The notes: generated by a model from the letters alone, not told the origin. A DNA stretch of 64,000 nt from Maribacter sp. ACAM166 (GCF_005771495.1 NZ_VAUW01000019.1:16503-80502); one strand, 5' to 3'. Shown: positions 46,331 through 55,149, counted from the first letter of the stretch. Numbers and translations are program-made.

Positions 46331-48424
46331 GTGAGCAAAGCTATTTATATTGTTACGACAGAGCCCAATAGTGGAAAATCGATTGTATCCTTGGGTCTAA
46401 TGCAACTTCTACTGGGTAAGACCGCTAAAGTAGGTTATTTCAGACCTATAATAGATGACGTGTCTCAGGGGAAAATAGATAATCATATCGATACTGTACT
46501 GAGCTACTTCAATGTAGATATGCAACCAGAAGATGCCTATGCCTACACTCGAAGCCAAGTAATACAGCTCAAAAACAAGGATAAGGATGATGAAATCTTA
46601 GGCCAAATAATACACAAATACAAAGCTATTGAAGACCGATTTGATTTTGTTTTGGTAGAAGGAACCGATTTTTCAGGCGAGGGTGCTATTATAGAATGGG
46701 ACATAAATGTGCTTATTGCAAAAAATCTTGGGATTCCCGCAATTATTCTTGCTAGTGGAAAAGGAAAAACCTTAGAAGAACTAGTGGGAAACCTTTACAT
46801 GGCATACGATTCATTTACTGAGGAAGGCGTAGAAGTTTTGTTGATTATAGCCAATATGGTACAACAAGAGAATTTAGATTTAGTGGTGGCTGGCCTGAAG
46901 GAAAAACTACCTGATAAAGTATTGGTCGGTGCCATTCCACTAAATCCTATCTTAGGTTGTCCTACGGCCAAGGAAATTGCCCAAGAATTGGAAGCTAATG
47001 TCCTTTTTGGAGAAGATTATTTAAATAATCAAGTAGCTGGTTTTAGTGTTGGAGCTATGCAGCTTCGTAATTATCTGACTCATTTAAAAAAAGATAGCTT
47101 GGTCATTACTCCAGGTGATCGGGCTGATATTATTTTAGGTGCCCTACAGGCAAACATCTCATCTAATTATCCGAATCTTTCCGGTATTATTCTTACAGGC
47201 GGACTACTCCCTGAACAATCTATCATTAAATTAATTGAAGGGCTTTCTGATATTATACCCATTATTTCGGTAGCGGAAGGTACTTTTTCAGTAACGAATA
47301 GAATAGGCACTATCAGACCTCGTATCTACGCTGAAAACAAAGAGAAAATAACAACTTCTATTCAAGAATTTGAAAAACATATACCAACCAATGAACTGGC
47401 TCAAAGGTTAATCACTTTTAAAGCAAAAGGTATTACACCTAGAATGTTTCAATACAATTTGCTGCAAAAAGCTAGATTCATGAAAAAGCATATTGTACTG
47501 CCAGAAGGATTGGATGAGCGGATTCTTACCGCTACTAAAAAATTAATGGACACCAATGCCGTGACCATTACCCTTTTGGGAAATCCGGAACAGATTAAGT
47601 CCAAAATAGCAGCGTTGGATATTGATTTGAATCTCAATGACATCAATATCATTGACCCAACTAAATCACTTCATTTTATGGAGTATGCTACCACCTTGTT
47701 TGAATTGCGAAAACATAAAAATGTGAATTTGTCCATGGCCAAAGATTTAATGGAGGATGTCTCCTATTTTGGTACCATGATGGTGTATAAGGGTCATGCA
47801 GATGGCATGGTCTCTGGGGCTGCACATACAACGCAACATACGATACGGCCCGCACTACAATTCATCAAGACCAGACCTGATGTATCTATAGTATCGTCAA
47901 TATTTTTTATGTGCCTACCAAATAGGGTAACGGTTTTTGGGGATTGTGCCATCAACCCAAACCCTACGGCTGAACAATTGTCTGAAATCGCCATTTCCTC
48001 GGCGGCAACTAGTGCGGCTTTTGGAATAGAGCCAAAGATTGCTATGCTTTCCTATTCCTCTGGAGCTTCCGGTGTTGGTGAAGATGTGGATAGGGTGCGA
48101 AAGGCCACTGAAATTATCAAGAAAAAGAGACCTGACCTCAAAGTAGAGGGACCCATTCAATATGATGCGGCTGTAGACGTCAAAGTTGGTCTTAGCAAAT
48201 TACCCGATTCTGAAGTAGCCGGTCAAGCAAGTGTTTTTATCTTTCCAGATTTAAATACCGGAAACAATACATATAAGGCAGTTCAACGGGAAACCGGAGC
48301 TTTAGCCATAGGCCCCATGCTACAAGGCCTCAATAAACCTGTAAACGACTTGAGCCGTGGCTGTACCGTAGACGATATTTTTAATACTGTAATCATCACT
48401 GCCATACAGGCGCAAGGTCTTTAA
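46331..48424 (+). CDS. pta: Phosphate acetyltransferase, long form with P-loop and DRTGG domains
   Basis: Converts acetyl-CoA and phosphate to acetyl phosphate. Starting from GTG at 46331, residues 1-210 form the BioD-like P-loop domain (TTEPNSGKSIVSLGLMQLLL). Residues 215-325 form the DRTGG regulatory domain, and residues 370-690 the catalytic PTA domain (KHIVLPEGLDERILTA, MVSGAAHTTQHTIRPALQFI, SYSSGASGVGEDVDRVRKAT, AVQRETGALAIGPMLQGLNK). The 697 residues match the E. coli-type enzyme. ackA follows after 14 bp. The TAAATTTG element at 46299-46306 is the likely promoter. Confidence 0.96.
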   Translation: MSKAIYIVTTEPNSGKSIVSLGLMQLLLGKTAKVGYFRPIIDDVSQGKIDNHIDTVLSYFNVDMQPEDAYAYTRSQVIQLKNKDKDDEILGQIIHKYKAIEDRFDFVLVEGTDFSGEGAIIEWDINVLIAKNLGIPAIILASGKGKTLEELVGNLYMAYDSFTEEGVEVLLIIANMVQQENLDLVVAGLKEKLPDKVLVGAIPLNPILGCPTAKEIAQELEANVLFGEDYLNNQVAGFSVGAMQLRNYLTHLKKDSLVITPGDRADIILGALQANISSNYPNLSGIILTGGLLPEQSIIKLIEGLSDIIPIISVAEGTFSVTNRIGTIRPRIYAENKEKITTSIQEFEKHIPTNELAQRLITFKAKGITPRMFQYNLLQKARFMKKHIVLPEGLDERILTATKKLMDTNAVTITLLGNPEQIKSKIAALDIDLNLNDINIIDPTKSLHFMEYATTLFELRKHKNVNLSMAKDLMEDVSYFGTMMVYKGHADGMVSGAAHTTQHTIRPALQFIKTRPDVSIVSSIFFMCLPNRVTVFGDCAINPNPTAEQLSEIAISSAATSAAFGIEPKIAMLSYSSGASGVGEDVDRVRKATEIIKKKRPDLKVEGPIQYDAAVDVKVGLSKLPDSEVAGQASVFIFPDLNTGNNTYKAVQRETGALAIGPMLQGLNKPVNDLSRGCTVDDIFNTVIITAIQAQGL

Positions 48425-48438
48425 AAAATCGATTTTTC

Positions 48439-49623
48439 ATGAACATATTAATTATCAACTGTGGAAGCTCTTCAATAAAATATCAACTTTTAGAAATGCC
48501 TACAGCTAAAGTTTGTTGTGCAGGTACTGTAGAACGCATTGGTAGTTCTGAGGCAATTTTTACCTATAAAATCCAAAAGTCCAATAGTACCGAAATTTGC
48601 GAAATACCAAACCACAAAATAGGATTACAAAAAATAACGGCGCTCCTACTCCATCCTGAAAACGGAGTGCTTAAAAGTACTGAGGAAATTGACGCCATTG
48701 GCCATCGTGTGGTACATGGCGGAAATACATTTTCTAAAACCACGTTGATAGATTCCGAAGTTAAGGATAGAATTAAATTGTATTCCCAATTGGCTCCACT
48801 ACATAATCCTGCCAATTTGGAAGGAATTATCATGGCCGAGGAAATCTTTCCGACCGCAAAGCAAATAGCTGTTTTCGACACGGCATTTCACCGTTCCATT
48901 CCTGAAAAGGCTAAAAAATATGCTTTACCCAATGCATTATATACGGAAAATAGTATTCAAGCTTATGGTTTTCATGGCACTAGCCACAAATATGTTTCAG
49001 AAAGAGCAGCAGAGTATTTGAAAAAAAATAATACTAAACTTATTTCCATTCATTTGGGTAATGGTTGTAGCATGACTGCTGTTCAAAATGGAAAAAGTAT
49101 AGATCATAGTATGGGATTTTCGCCTGCCAATGGTCTTATTATGGGTACCCGTAGTGGTGATATTGACCATTCAATTATATTTTATTTAGTTAATAGCTTA
49201 GGGTATAATTTAGAACAGGTAAACCAATTGCTAACCAAAAAAAGTGGCATGCTAGGTCTTACGGGGTATAGTGATTTACGTGATATTCAAAACGAAGCCG
49301 AAAAAGGAAATGCCAGTTGTATTTTGGCCTTGGAAATGAACGCGTACCGTATCAAAAAATACATTGGTGCGTATACAGCAGTTATGAATGGATTGGACGC
49401 CGTTATTTTCACTGCTGGTATTGGAGAGAATTCTAGCCTAATACGCCAACTAATCTGTACAAATATGGGTTATTTTGGTATTGATTTGGACGACTCCAAA
49501 AACAATGTCAGGTCTACAAGCATCAACGAAGTTAACACCAAAGATTCTAAGGTCAAGATTTTGGTGATACCTACAAATGAGGAATTGGAGATAGCGAGAC
49601 AGGTATTCAACTTACTATATTAG
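48439..49623 (+). CDS. ackA: Acetate kinase
   Basis: Makes ATP and acetate from acetyl phosphate and ADP, completing the Pta-AckA overflow/fermentation pathway. ASKHA-fold protein of 394 residues with NCGSSSIKYQLLE (residues 6-18), HRVVHGGNTF, VFDTAFHRSIPE, YGFHGTSHKYVS (catalytic Asp/His region), HLGNGCSMTAVQNGKS, MGFSPANGLIMGTRSGDID and FTAGIGENSSLIRQ. All are standard. It is cotranscribed with pta. Confidence 0.97.
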   Translation: MNILIINCGSSSIKYQLLEMPTAKVCCAGTVERIGSSEAIFTYKIQKSNSTEICEIPNHKIGLQKITALLLHPENGVLKSTEEIDAIGHRVVHGGNTFSKTTLIDSEVKDRIKLYSQLAPLHNPANLEGIIMAEEIFPTAKQIAVFDTAFHRSIPEKAKKYALPNALYTENSIQAYGFHGTSHKYVSERAAEYLKKNNTKLISIHLGNGCSMTAVQNGKSIDHSMGFSPANGLIMGTRSGDIDHSIIFYLVNSLGYNLEQVNQLLTKKSGMLGLTGYSDLRDIQNEAEKGNASCILALEMNAYRIKKYIGAYTAVMNGLDAVIFTAGIGENSSLIRQLICTNMGYFGIDLDDSKNNVRSTSINEVNTKDSKVKILVIPTNEELEIARQVFNLLY

Positions 49624-49667
49624 TTACTCATTAGGTTTTTTGACAGTCCTATTTCTACTACCCCTAT

Positions 49668-49984
49668 CTATATTATTTCTTCATGGTAACGGCGAATATT
49701 GTTGTCATAATATTTAGGAATACGCTCATATCTGTACCGGCTTAAATCAATGCTTTGATAGCGTTTTGGTAAGAAATTTTTGCGAACCCAAACTCCTCCA
49801 TCCGAATACACGTAAGAACGGGTCGATAAATCATAATAATACTGATTTCAGGGAAATATACATACCGCACCACTTCTACCCAATTGTGATAAAACCATGG
49901 GAGAGGCGGGTTACCAATCCTTGAAGATATGATTACAGGGCCACAACTCATTAAAAATTCAAAATTATTACCGGTAGTATACAT
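49668..49984 (-). pseudogene. Small Tyr-rich protein gene, frameshifted
   Basis: From ATG 49984 the frame reads SRIGNPPLPWFYHNWVEVVR and YVYFPEIS. After a one-base shift near 49840 it continues YYDLSTRSYVYSDGGVWVRK and NFLPKRYQSIDLSRYRYERI to a TAG at 49670-49668. The pattern Y(Y)-x-Y-P-x-I-x-x-YYD-x-x-x-x-x-Y-x-Y-x-(D)GGVW is typical of small exported Bacteroidota proteins with a strand-rich, tyrosine-rich repeat. The shift makes this a probable pseudogene, or a sequencing error. The family function is unknown. Site C could also drive this gene (TTAGTTTG at 50033-50026). Confidence 0.55.
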
Positions 49985-50055
49985 TTTAATAGTTCTTTCT
50001 TTCCCATTGCTTATCGTTTAAACTACAAACTAAAGAGAAATGAAAACGTCTCGAA

Positions 50056-50099
50056 ATGACTTGCATCATTTTAGTAGTGATTTTGTTAGGGTATTTTTA
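50056..50099 (+). promoter_or_regulatory. Crp/Fnr-type box and -7 element (site C)
   Basis: Box ATGACTTGCATCAT at 50056-50069; TATTTTTA at 50092-50099 (7 of 8 to TAnnTTTG) begins 29.5 bp from the box centre. The box lies inside the longest open frame of the next gene, so that frame's first 23 codons are probably not translated. Confidence 0.6.
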
Positions 50100-50108
50100 T
50101 TATGGGTC

Positions 50109-50342
50109 ATGTTGCTAAATCAACAATTTAAATTTTGCGATTATGAAATTATTTATACTACAAACCTGCATTTTGAGCACAAGCAATGGCAATTAGAACT
50201 TGCCTATTGGGAAGTAGAATTAAAACTGTTCAAAAATAAATTAAGTGAATTGGTAACGCACTGGACTTCAAAAGATGTACCTGCCAAGCTAGAGCACTTC
50301 CTGAATGAAATTATCCTACATGGTGAAATCATGAAAAAATAA
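50109..50342 (+). CDS. Conserved Bacteroidota small helical protein, probably C-terminally truncated
   Basis: The recognisable part is NLHFEHKQWQLELAYWEVEL, then FKNKLSELVTHWTSKDVPAK and LEHFLNEIILHGEIMKK, an amphipathic helical protein that I associate with small conserved hypothetical proteins of stress regions in this phylum. The ATG at 50109 is chosen because promoter site C lies over the earlier ATG at 50040. Related proteins continue for some tens of residues after the ILHGE block, while this one stops after two lysines, so it may have lost its end. Function unknown. Confidence 0.55.
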   Translation: MLLNQQFKFCDYEIIYTTNLHFEHKQWQLELAYWEVELKLFKNKLSELVTHWTSKDVPAKLEHFLNEIILHGEIMKK

Positions 50343-50447
50343 CCTCCCGCACGTTTTTTCTCTTTTATATCCATCACTGGGAATATTTAAAAAAAGAGAT
50401 TTATCATTATTATAAAATAAAATTAATAAGCACATTAGTTATGGCAT

Positions 50448-50491
50448 ATGATGTAAATCATTTGCTAAACCTTTTTATTGATCTAATTTTG
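50448..50491 (+). promoter_or_regulatory. Crp/Fnr-type box and -7 element of the YtxH operon (site D)
   Basis: Box ATGATGTAAATCAT at 50448-50461 and a perfect -7 element TAATTTTG at 50484-50491, 29.5 bp from the box centre to its first base. The YtxH start codon is 42 bp after the -7 element. Confidence 0.75.
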
Positions 50492-50532
50492 AATTGAAAT
50501 ATAAATAACATAAAAACTTAAATATCAACATT

Positions 50533-50862
50533 ATGCAAAACGAGAGTGGAAATGTACTGTTAGCGCTTTTAACTGGAGCAGCAATAGGGGCTGGAATAGG
50601 AATACTCTATGCACCGGACAAGGGAGTAGAAACGCGTCACAAAATAAAAAGAAAAGTAGAGGATACAAGTCAAGACTTGGCTGAACGGGTTTCACATGCG
50701 AAAGACGAGCTTACCAAAACAGCAAATGAGAAAAAAGATGCATTCGACCGCAAATTGGATGAGGCAATATCAACTATGAGTTATAAAGCCGATGATATTA
50801 TTGAAAAGTTGGAACAAAAACTAGAAGACCTTAAAAAGAAAAATGCCCAACTACATAAATAG
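50533..50862 (+). CDS. YtxH domain-containing protein
   Basis: A 109-residue envelope-associated stress protein. The N-terminal Gly/Ala-rich membrane segment (LLALLTGAAIGAGIGILYAP, residues 8-27) followed by DKGVETRHKIKRKVEDTSQD is the YtxH signature. The rest is a charged coiled coil with many Lys and Glu. It is the first gene of a three-gene unit with a holin-like membrane protein and a DUF6327-like protein, behind promoter site D. Such proteins are usually induced by general stress; the mechanism is unknown. Confidence 0.85.
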   Translation: MQNESGNVLLALLTGAAIGAGIGILYAPDKGVETRHKIKRKVEDTSQDLAERVSHAKDELTKTANEKKDAFDRKLDEAISTMSYKADDIIEKLEQKLEDLKKKNAQLHK

Positions 50863-50867
50863 TTTTT

Positions 50868-51212
50868 ATGGCTTTTGAAGAATTTAAACAAGACCTCAGT
50901 GGGCTAGAAGCCGATATGAGGTCTTATATAGAACATAGCGATGAATACCTAAGACTTAAAATCTTTAAAGTCTTAATGCATTACATTACAGGTATTGTAA
51001 AATTTTTAATGATAGGTACAGGCTTCGTTTTTGCATTGCTATTCCTTTCATTCGCAGCTTGCTTAGCCATGTCTGAAGCATTAAGCAGTTATTTAGGTGG
51101 TTTCCTTATCGTAGGTGGTTTTTATATAGTGGTTGCCATTTTGCTTTATCTTTTTAGAGAACGGCTGAACGAACCGGTAATTAAAAAAGTATCCAAATAT
51201 TATTTTGACTGA
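50868..51212 (+). CDS. Phage holin-family (holin X/PF07332-like) membrane protein
   Basis: A 114-residue protein with a charged N-terminal helix and two membrane segments (IVKFLMIGTGFVFALLFLSF, about residues 42-65; YLGGFLIVGGFYIVVAILLY, about 77-98). It is the housekeeping holin-X-like type found next to YtxH in this phylum, not a phage gene, as no phage genes are near. It is 5 bp after the YtxH gene and 2 bp before the next gene. Probably an envelope stress component. Confidence 0.78.
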   Translation: MAFEEFKQDLSGLEADMRSYIEHSDEYLRLKIFKVLMHYITGIVKFLMIGTGFVFALLFLSFAACLAMSEALSSYLGGFLIVGGFYIVVAILLYLFRERLNEPVIKKVSKYYFD

Positions 51213-51214
51213 TT

Positions 51215-51466
51215 ATGATAACGAATTTTAGGTCTTTTGAAGAAATAGATAAGCGTTTGAACGTTTTAAAACTTCAACGCCAAATCGACCAGGAAAGCCT
51301 GAAACTACATTTACAGAACGCAAAGATAGATTTAGTTCCCCGTCAATTTCGACAGGGGATTGTAACGACGCTTGCCCAAAACGAAACTTTACAAAATATG
51401 GTCATTACTTTTATTACAAAAAGGGTGTTGGACATTATTCATAGAAAACGCAAAAAAAGAACTTAA
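51215..51466 (+). CDS. DUF6327-like small protein
   Basis: 83 residues, with the conserved start NFRSFEEIDKRLNVLKLQRQ (an S-F-E-E-I-x-x-x-L-x-x-L-K-L-Q-R-x-I pattern) and a basic end IHRKRKKRT. It has no membrane segment. It is the third gene of the YtxH/holin-X unit, starting 2 bp after the preceding stop. Function is unknown; the family name is from memory of the conserved N-terminal pattern. Confidence 0.65.
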   Translation: MITNFRSFEEIDKRLNVLKLQRQIDQESLKLHLQNAKIDLVPRQFRQGIVTTLAQNETLQNMVITFITKRVLDIIHRKRKKRT

Positions 51467-51474
51467 ACGAAGTA

Positions 51475-51966
51475 TTAACTAAAATCAGCTACCATTGGTA
51501 ATTGTTTTTTATCTAACAAGATGATCCTACGGCCACTATCAGTGGTAATTAAACCTTCCTCCTTAATTTCAGATAATGTACGGATTGTAGTTTTGGCAGA
51601 AGTACCAATCATACCCCCAAAATCTTCGCTAGCAATCCTAAGCCCCTTATTTGGTGGGTCTTTAATTATACCCTTATCGTAAAGTTCTAAGAGCGCCTTG
51701 GCGGCGCGTTGTCGAACAGAAGAAAAGGCCATTTCTACCAAATGGGTTTGTTCATCAATCAAGTCATTCGATACCATTCTTATGAACTTTTGGAAGACCA
51801 ATGAATTACCATACAGCAATTTTACAAAATCATTTTTGCGAATAGCCGATAGTGTCGCATGCTCCAAAACTACAGCATTCTCTATATAGGTTCCTGCAGC
51901 GTTCATTATGGAGAGTTGACCAATAAAACTCCAGGACCATGAATACCAGTTACCTGTTCTTTTCAA
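51475..51966 (-). pseudogene. Truncated Crp/Fnr-type transcriptional regulator (C-terminal part)
   Basis: The frame has the last part of a cyclic-nucleotide-binding-like domain (IGQLSIMNAAGTYIENAVVL, ATLSAIRKNDFVKLLYG) and the dimer helix. It ends with a complete Crp-type winged helix (SSVRQRAAKALLELYDKGII, FGGMIGTSAKTTIRTLSEIK, EEGLITTDSGRRIILLD). The normal N-terminal half is missing; in many Bacteroidota homologues a CheY-like receiver domain precedes it. The frame overlaps the end of a LOV/PAS fragment at 51963, so a deletion probably joined two genes. Whether the C-terminal fragment is made is doubtful, as no clear start or promoter is present. Confidence 0.75.
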
Positions 51967-52172
51967 TTTTTAATTGTCTCGGCTAAAGTCTTAATGGCTT
52001 CCTGATCACCGTCAACTTCTTGAAGAAACCTACAATTTTCCCCAAGCACTCCACTATTTTCATACCCGTTCGTTTTAGAAAAGACTGAATTACTGTAGAT
52101 AATTGGAAGTCCTTTTGCGATTACATCTACAATAATACCCTTACCCCCAGTAGTTAACGCCCTATTACGCAA
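51963..52172 (-). pseudogene. LOV/PAS domain fragment of a sensor kinase
   Basis: 69 codons that match a PAS domain of the LOV type: LPIIYSNSVFSKTNGYENSG then VLGENCRFLQEVDGDQEAIK. The motif G-x-N-C-R-F-L-Q contains the cysteine that forms the flavin adduct in blue-light sensors. The fragment ends in TGA at the point where the Crp remnant begins. Start is a TTG or none. It appears to be the continuation of the PAS sensor remnant at 52191-52575, the kinase part being lost. Confidence 0.65.
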
Positions 52173-52190
52173 AAAAAATATTTCTTAATC

Positions 52191-52575
52191 TTATGCTTGC
52201 TTCGAAATATCTTCACCAGAAGATATTAATTCAGTATTGTCTTTCGACAAGGAATTACACCATCGTACCAATCTTATTTTACCATCCTTTCGTAGAATAT
52301 TATTTTCATGACCATAAGGAGGTTACTCTTCATTACGAATAATACTGTCAAAAAAATCTGAGAGTTCTTCTCTTTCCTTCTCTCGCATGAACTTATTACC
52401 AATAATTTCACTCCTTGCAGAACCAAATATTTCAAGGCCTTTTTTTATTTACTAGTTCAACATTATGCACATTATTGATCACCAAAAAAATAGAGTTGGC
52501 CGTATCGAAGTAGTTGAATAGTCTGCTTTTTTCCTTCTCTATCTCAAACTGCAAAAGTTTTTATATTTCGGTTTA
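52191..52575 (-). pseudogene. PAS-domain sensor kinase remnant (N-terminal part)
   Basis: Frame 1 reads FEIEKEKSRLFNYFDTANSI and FLVINNVHNVELVNKK. After a one-base shift near 52440 it continues GLEIFGSARSEIIGNKFMRE, KEREELSDFFDSIIRNEE, stop, PPYGHENNILRKDGKIRLVR and ISSGEDISKQA, stop. This is a full PAS domain ending in the usual GEDIS-x-x-x linker. It has a frameshift and an in-frame TAA, so it is dead, although promoter site E still points into it. Confidence 0.7.
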
Positions 52576-52652
52576 AATACTTTTTATTGAACATAATTTT
52601 GATAAGTGGCTATTGATGAAAGGGTTCATTCATATTTTACTTTAGCGAAAAC

Positions 52653-52696
52653 CAAATTTATGATGCAGCCTATCTAATAAAAATGATATTGGTCAT
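52653..52696 (-). promoter_or_regulatory. Crp/Fnr-type box and -7 element reading into the PAS remnant (site E)
   Basis: Box ATGATATTGGTCAT at 52683-52696; on the minus strand a perfect -7 element TAAATTTG at 52660-52653 starts 29.5 bp from the box centre. It shows that the lost sensor gene belonged to the same regulon. Confidence 0.7.
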
Positions 52697-52720
52697 AGCT
52701 AAAAAAAAAATAGCAAGAAC

Positions 52721-52764
52721 ATGACTTTTGTCATTTTAGACAGTGTAGATGCTACTTACTTTTG
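52721..52764 (+). promoter_or_regulatory. Crp/Fnr-type box and -7 element of the patatin gene (site F)
   Basis: Box ATGACTTTTGTCAT at 52721-52734 and perfect -7 element TACTTTTG at 52757-52764, spacing 29.5 bp. The patatin ATG is 26 bp after the -7 element. Sites E and F are back to back, 24 bp apart. Confidence 0.75.
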
Positions 52765-52789
52765 ACTTAAGACTTAGAATAGGTATAGC

Positions 52790-53608
52790 ATGAAAACAGG
52801 ATTGGTTCTTTCTGGAGGTGGTGTACGCGGTGTTGCGCATATAGGAGCGATAAAAGCCCTAGAAGAACATGACATCTACCCATCACACATTGCCGGCACC
52901 AGTGCTGGCGCCATTGTAGGAGCGCTATATGCCGGAGGATGCCGCTGGGAAGAGATGTTGGATTTCTTTAAAACAGTAGAGCTATTTTCTATTAACAAAT
53001 ACGCTATAAACAAACCAGGGCTTATAGATACCTCTAGATTTTATGACGTGCTTTTAAGTTATTTACCCAAAGACAACTTCAACGCCCTTAAAATCCCCTT
53101 ATATATCACAGCTACCAATTTATTAGATGGGACCTTAAAGGTATTTCATAAAGGACCACTAATCAAACCCATATTGGCTTCAGCAGCAGTTCCAGGTTTT
53201 TTTGCACCGGTACAGATAAAAGACGGGTATTATGTAGATGGAGGTACGTTGAACATCTTCCCAGTAGACCTGATTAAAACGTACTGTGATTTGATTGTAG
53301 GTGTATATGTGAATCCGTTCGAAAAAGTCCGTATAGAAGATCTTAAGCATGCTCATAACGTTCTGGAACGTGCATATCATATTAAAGTTGCCAATGAATC
53401 AATATCAAAATTTGATGATTGTAACCTTTTGATACGCCCCAAGGATATGGGAAATTTTGGGATGTTTTCCATGAAAAATATCGATACTATTTTTCAATTG
53501 GGCTACGAATCTGCTATAGATGCATTAAACAATATCTATACACTCGAGAAATCTATATTAACTGCAGAATTTGAGGCGATGAATGGTTTTTCAGCGGATA
53601 CTATCTAA
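52790..53608 (+). CDS. Patatin-like phospholipase
   Basis: Acyl hydrolase of the patatin/RssA group, cytoplasmic (no signal peptide). The oxyanion loop GGGVRGVAHIGAIKALEE (residues 8-25), nucleophile elbow GTSAGA (Ser near residue 39) and catalytic dyad Asp in YVDGGTLNIFPV (about residue 149) are complete. Its 272 residues are usual. It is controlled by site F and stands alone. It likely releases fatty acids from membrane lipids in the stress response. Confidence 0.92.
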   Translation: MKTGLVLSGGGVRGVAHIGAIKALEEHDIYPSHIAGTSAGAIVGALYAGGCRWEEMLDFFKTVELFSINKYAINKPGLIDTSRFYDVLLSYLPKDNFNALKIPLYITATNLLDGTLKVFHKGPLIKPILASAAVPGFFAPVQIKDGYYVDGGTLNIFPVDLIKTYCDLIVGVYVNPFEKVRIEDLKHAHNVLERAYHIKVANESISKFDDCNLLIRPKDMGNFGMFSMKNIDTIFQLGYESAIDALNNIYTLEKSILTAEFEAMNGFSADTI

Positions 53609-54017
53609 TGGGAAAATACTGAAATGAACCATTTATAAAAATCGTAGAATTTGGAAGTCATATTTCTAATGACGTTATGCTCATATAAAATTTGAGCAAT
53701 TCTAATGCATAGCCAAAATAAACTTCCTAGATGCATACACACGAGGTATTCAAAAGAAGATTTATTTCTAAATGAAAACCTTGGATTTTCAAACTTTCCT
53801 TTCTCATACGAAGCAAGCTTCGGAGAATTAATCCCTCAGAAATCAAAGCTCAAAAAATCTTCACAAGACATCTTTATCGCTTTAAAAGTTTATATTGTTA
53901 TACGAATAACATCCATTACCCATTGGCTTCTTGAAATATTTTTCTAAATTCAATAAGAAAAGGATGATGGTATGAATTACTTATTTCTCTACCAGTCCTG
54001 TTCAGAATATAGTTGAG
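53609..54017. other. Intergenic region after the patatin gene
   Basis: About 400 AT-rich bases. An 80-codon plus-strand frame at 53705-53947 has no family features and an unlikely composition, so it is not called. No terminator with a T run was found for the patatin gene. Confidence 0.4.
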
Positions 54018-54039
54018 TTACATTGTAAGCACAATGTAA
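54018..54039 (-). terminator. Perfect hairpin after the site-2 protease gene
   Basis: The arms TTACATTGT and ACAATGTAA enclose the loop AAGC. It immediately follows the stop codon of the minus-strand gene at 54040. The T run is lacking, so it may act as an mRNA 3'-end stabiliser or a weak terminator. Confidence 0.5.
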
Positions 54040-55137
54040 TTATACTTTTGTGCTAGAAGTTTTTAACAGAATGAATTCGCTGATGTTTGTCATATCAATG
54101 GCGCCTACAAGTTTGTCATTTTCCACTACTGGAAAAAAGCTTTTCTTTCCTTTACCAATTATCTCCAGGACTTTGAAAATTTCCATAGACGCATCCACGG
54201 TCTGAAATGTTTTCTGCATAATTTCACCAACCAAAAGAGCTGGTGTCTTAGCATGTTTAATAATATCTTTTTGCGTTACAATACCGAGAATATTATCCTT
54301 TTCAAGGACTACAAAATCCTTTTCCGTTCCAGCAAGGAGTATGGCAATAACCTCTTCTAAGCTAGTATCAGGCCGTAGTTTCGTTATGTTGGTAAGGGTG
54401 GCGTCCTTCACAAGATAACCTTTTAACAGAGCCCCTTGCCTTACCATTTGATTTTCACCATAGGCCCCAAAAAAGATAAACAGTGCGATTAGAATCAAGA
54501 AAGGATTAAAAAAAAGGCCAAGAATTAAAAATATGAAAGCTAGACCTTGACCAATACTTGCAGCAATATTAGTGGCTTCAACACGACCTATTTTAAAAGA
54601 TAATAGGGCACGAAGTACCCTGCCGCCATCCATTGGAAAAGCAGGAATTAGATTAAAGACTACCAACATTACATTGGCAATAAAAAGATAAAACAAGAAG
54701 TTTTGTAGCGTTGGTTCATACAATAGTTCCTCTAAAACAATGGAATCAAAATTAAAATAGCTTCTTACGGGTACTACCAAAAACAATATAAAGGCAATAA
54801 AAATATTGACTGCTGGACCTGCCAATGCTACTAGTAATTCCTGCGTTGGTTTTTCAGGCATCTTCTCCAAAGTAGCAACTCCTCCAATGGGCAATAACAT
54901 AATATTTTTAGTTTTTATTCCAAACCTTCTTGCCGTGAGTGCATGACCTAGTTCATGCAAAATCACACAAAGAAACAGGACAATAATCAAGGCTTCATTC
55001 AATAGAATGCGATTTAGATTACTGCCCTGTTGTATTTCTAGAAAAGCAACCCAGAAGAGCAACAAAGTAAACGTCCAATGCACTTCAATTTTTATACCCG
55101 AAACACTTCCCAATTTTAAAACACCTTTCATTCCCAA
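54040..55137 (-). CDS. Site-2 protease-like M50 metallopeptidase with CBS domains
   Basis: Intramembrane zinc protease. The motif HELGH (VILHELGHALTARRFG, about residues 61-76) and the second metal block NLIPAFPMDGGR (about 162-173) lie in a core of about six membrane segments. Residues 245-360 contain two CBS motifs (IVTQKDIIKHAKT, FPVVENDKLVGAIDMTN) which bind adenine nucleotides. The 365 residues match the S2P-CBS subgroup, which in other bacteria is found with universal stress proteins. It is divergent from the PfkB gene and may share bidirectional site G. Confidence 0.9.
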   Translation of the reverse strand: MGMKGVLKLGSVSGIKIEVHWTFTLLLFWVAFLEIQQGSNLNRILLNEALIIVLFLCVILHELGHALTARRFGIKTKNIMLLPIGGVATLEKMPEKPTQELLVALAGPAVNIFIAFILFLVVPVRSYFNFDSIVLEELLYEPTLQNFLFYLFIANVMLVVFNLIPAFPMDGGRVLRALLSFKIGRVEATNIAASIGQGLAFIFLILGLFFNPFLILIALFIFFGAYGENQMVRQGALLKGYLVKDATLTNITKLRPDTSLEEVIAILLAGTEKDFVVLEKDNILGIVTQKDIIKHAKTPALLVGEIMQKTFQTVDASMEIFKVLEIIGKGKKSFFPVVENDKLVGAIDMTNISEFILLKTSSTKV

Positions 55138-55149
55138 CTAATTTTAATA

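Noticed and set aside
50868..51212. Prophage remnant because of the holin-like gene
   Set aside because: The gene sits in a YtxH stress operon with no phage genes nearby; this holin-X type is chromosomal.
53705..53947. 80-codon plus-strand frame after the patatin gene
   Set aside because: No family features, no promoter, unlikely composition; treated as chance frame.
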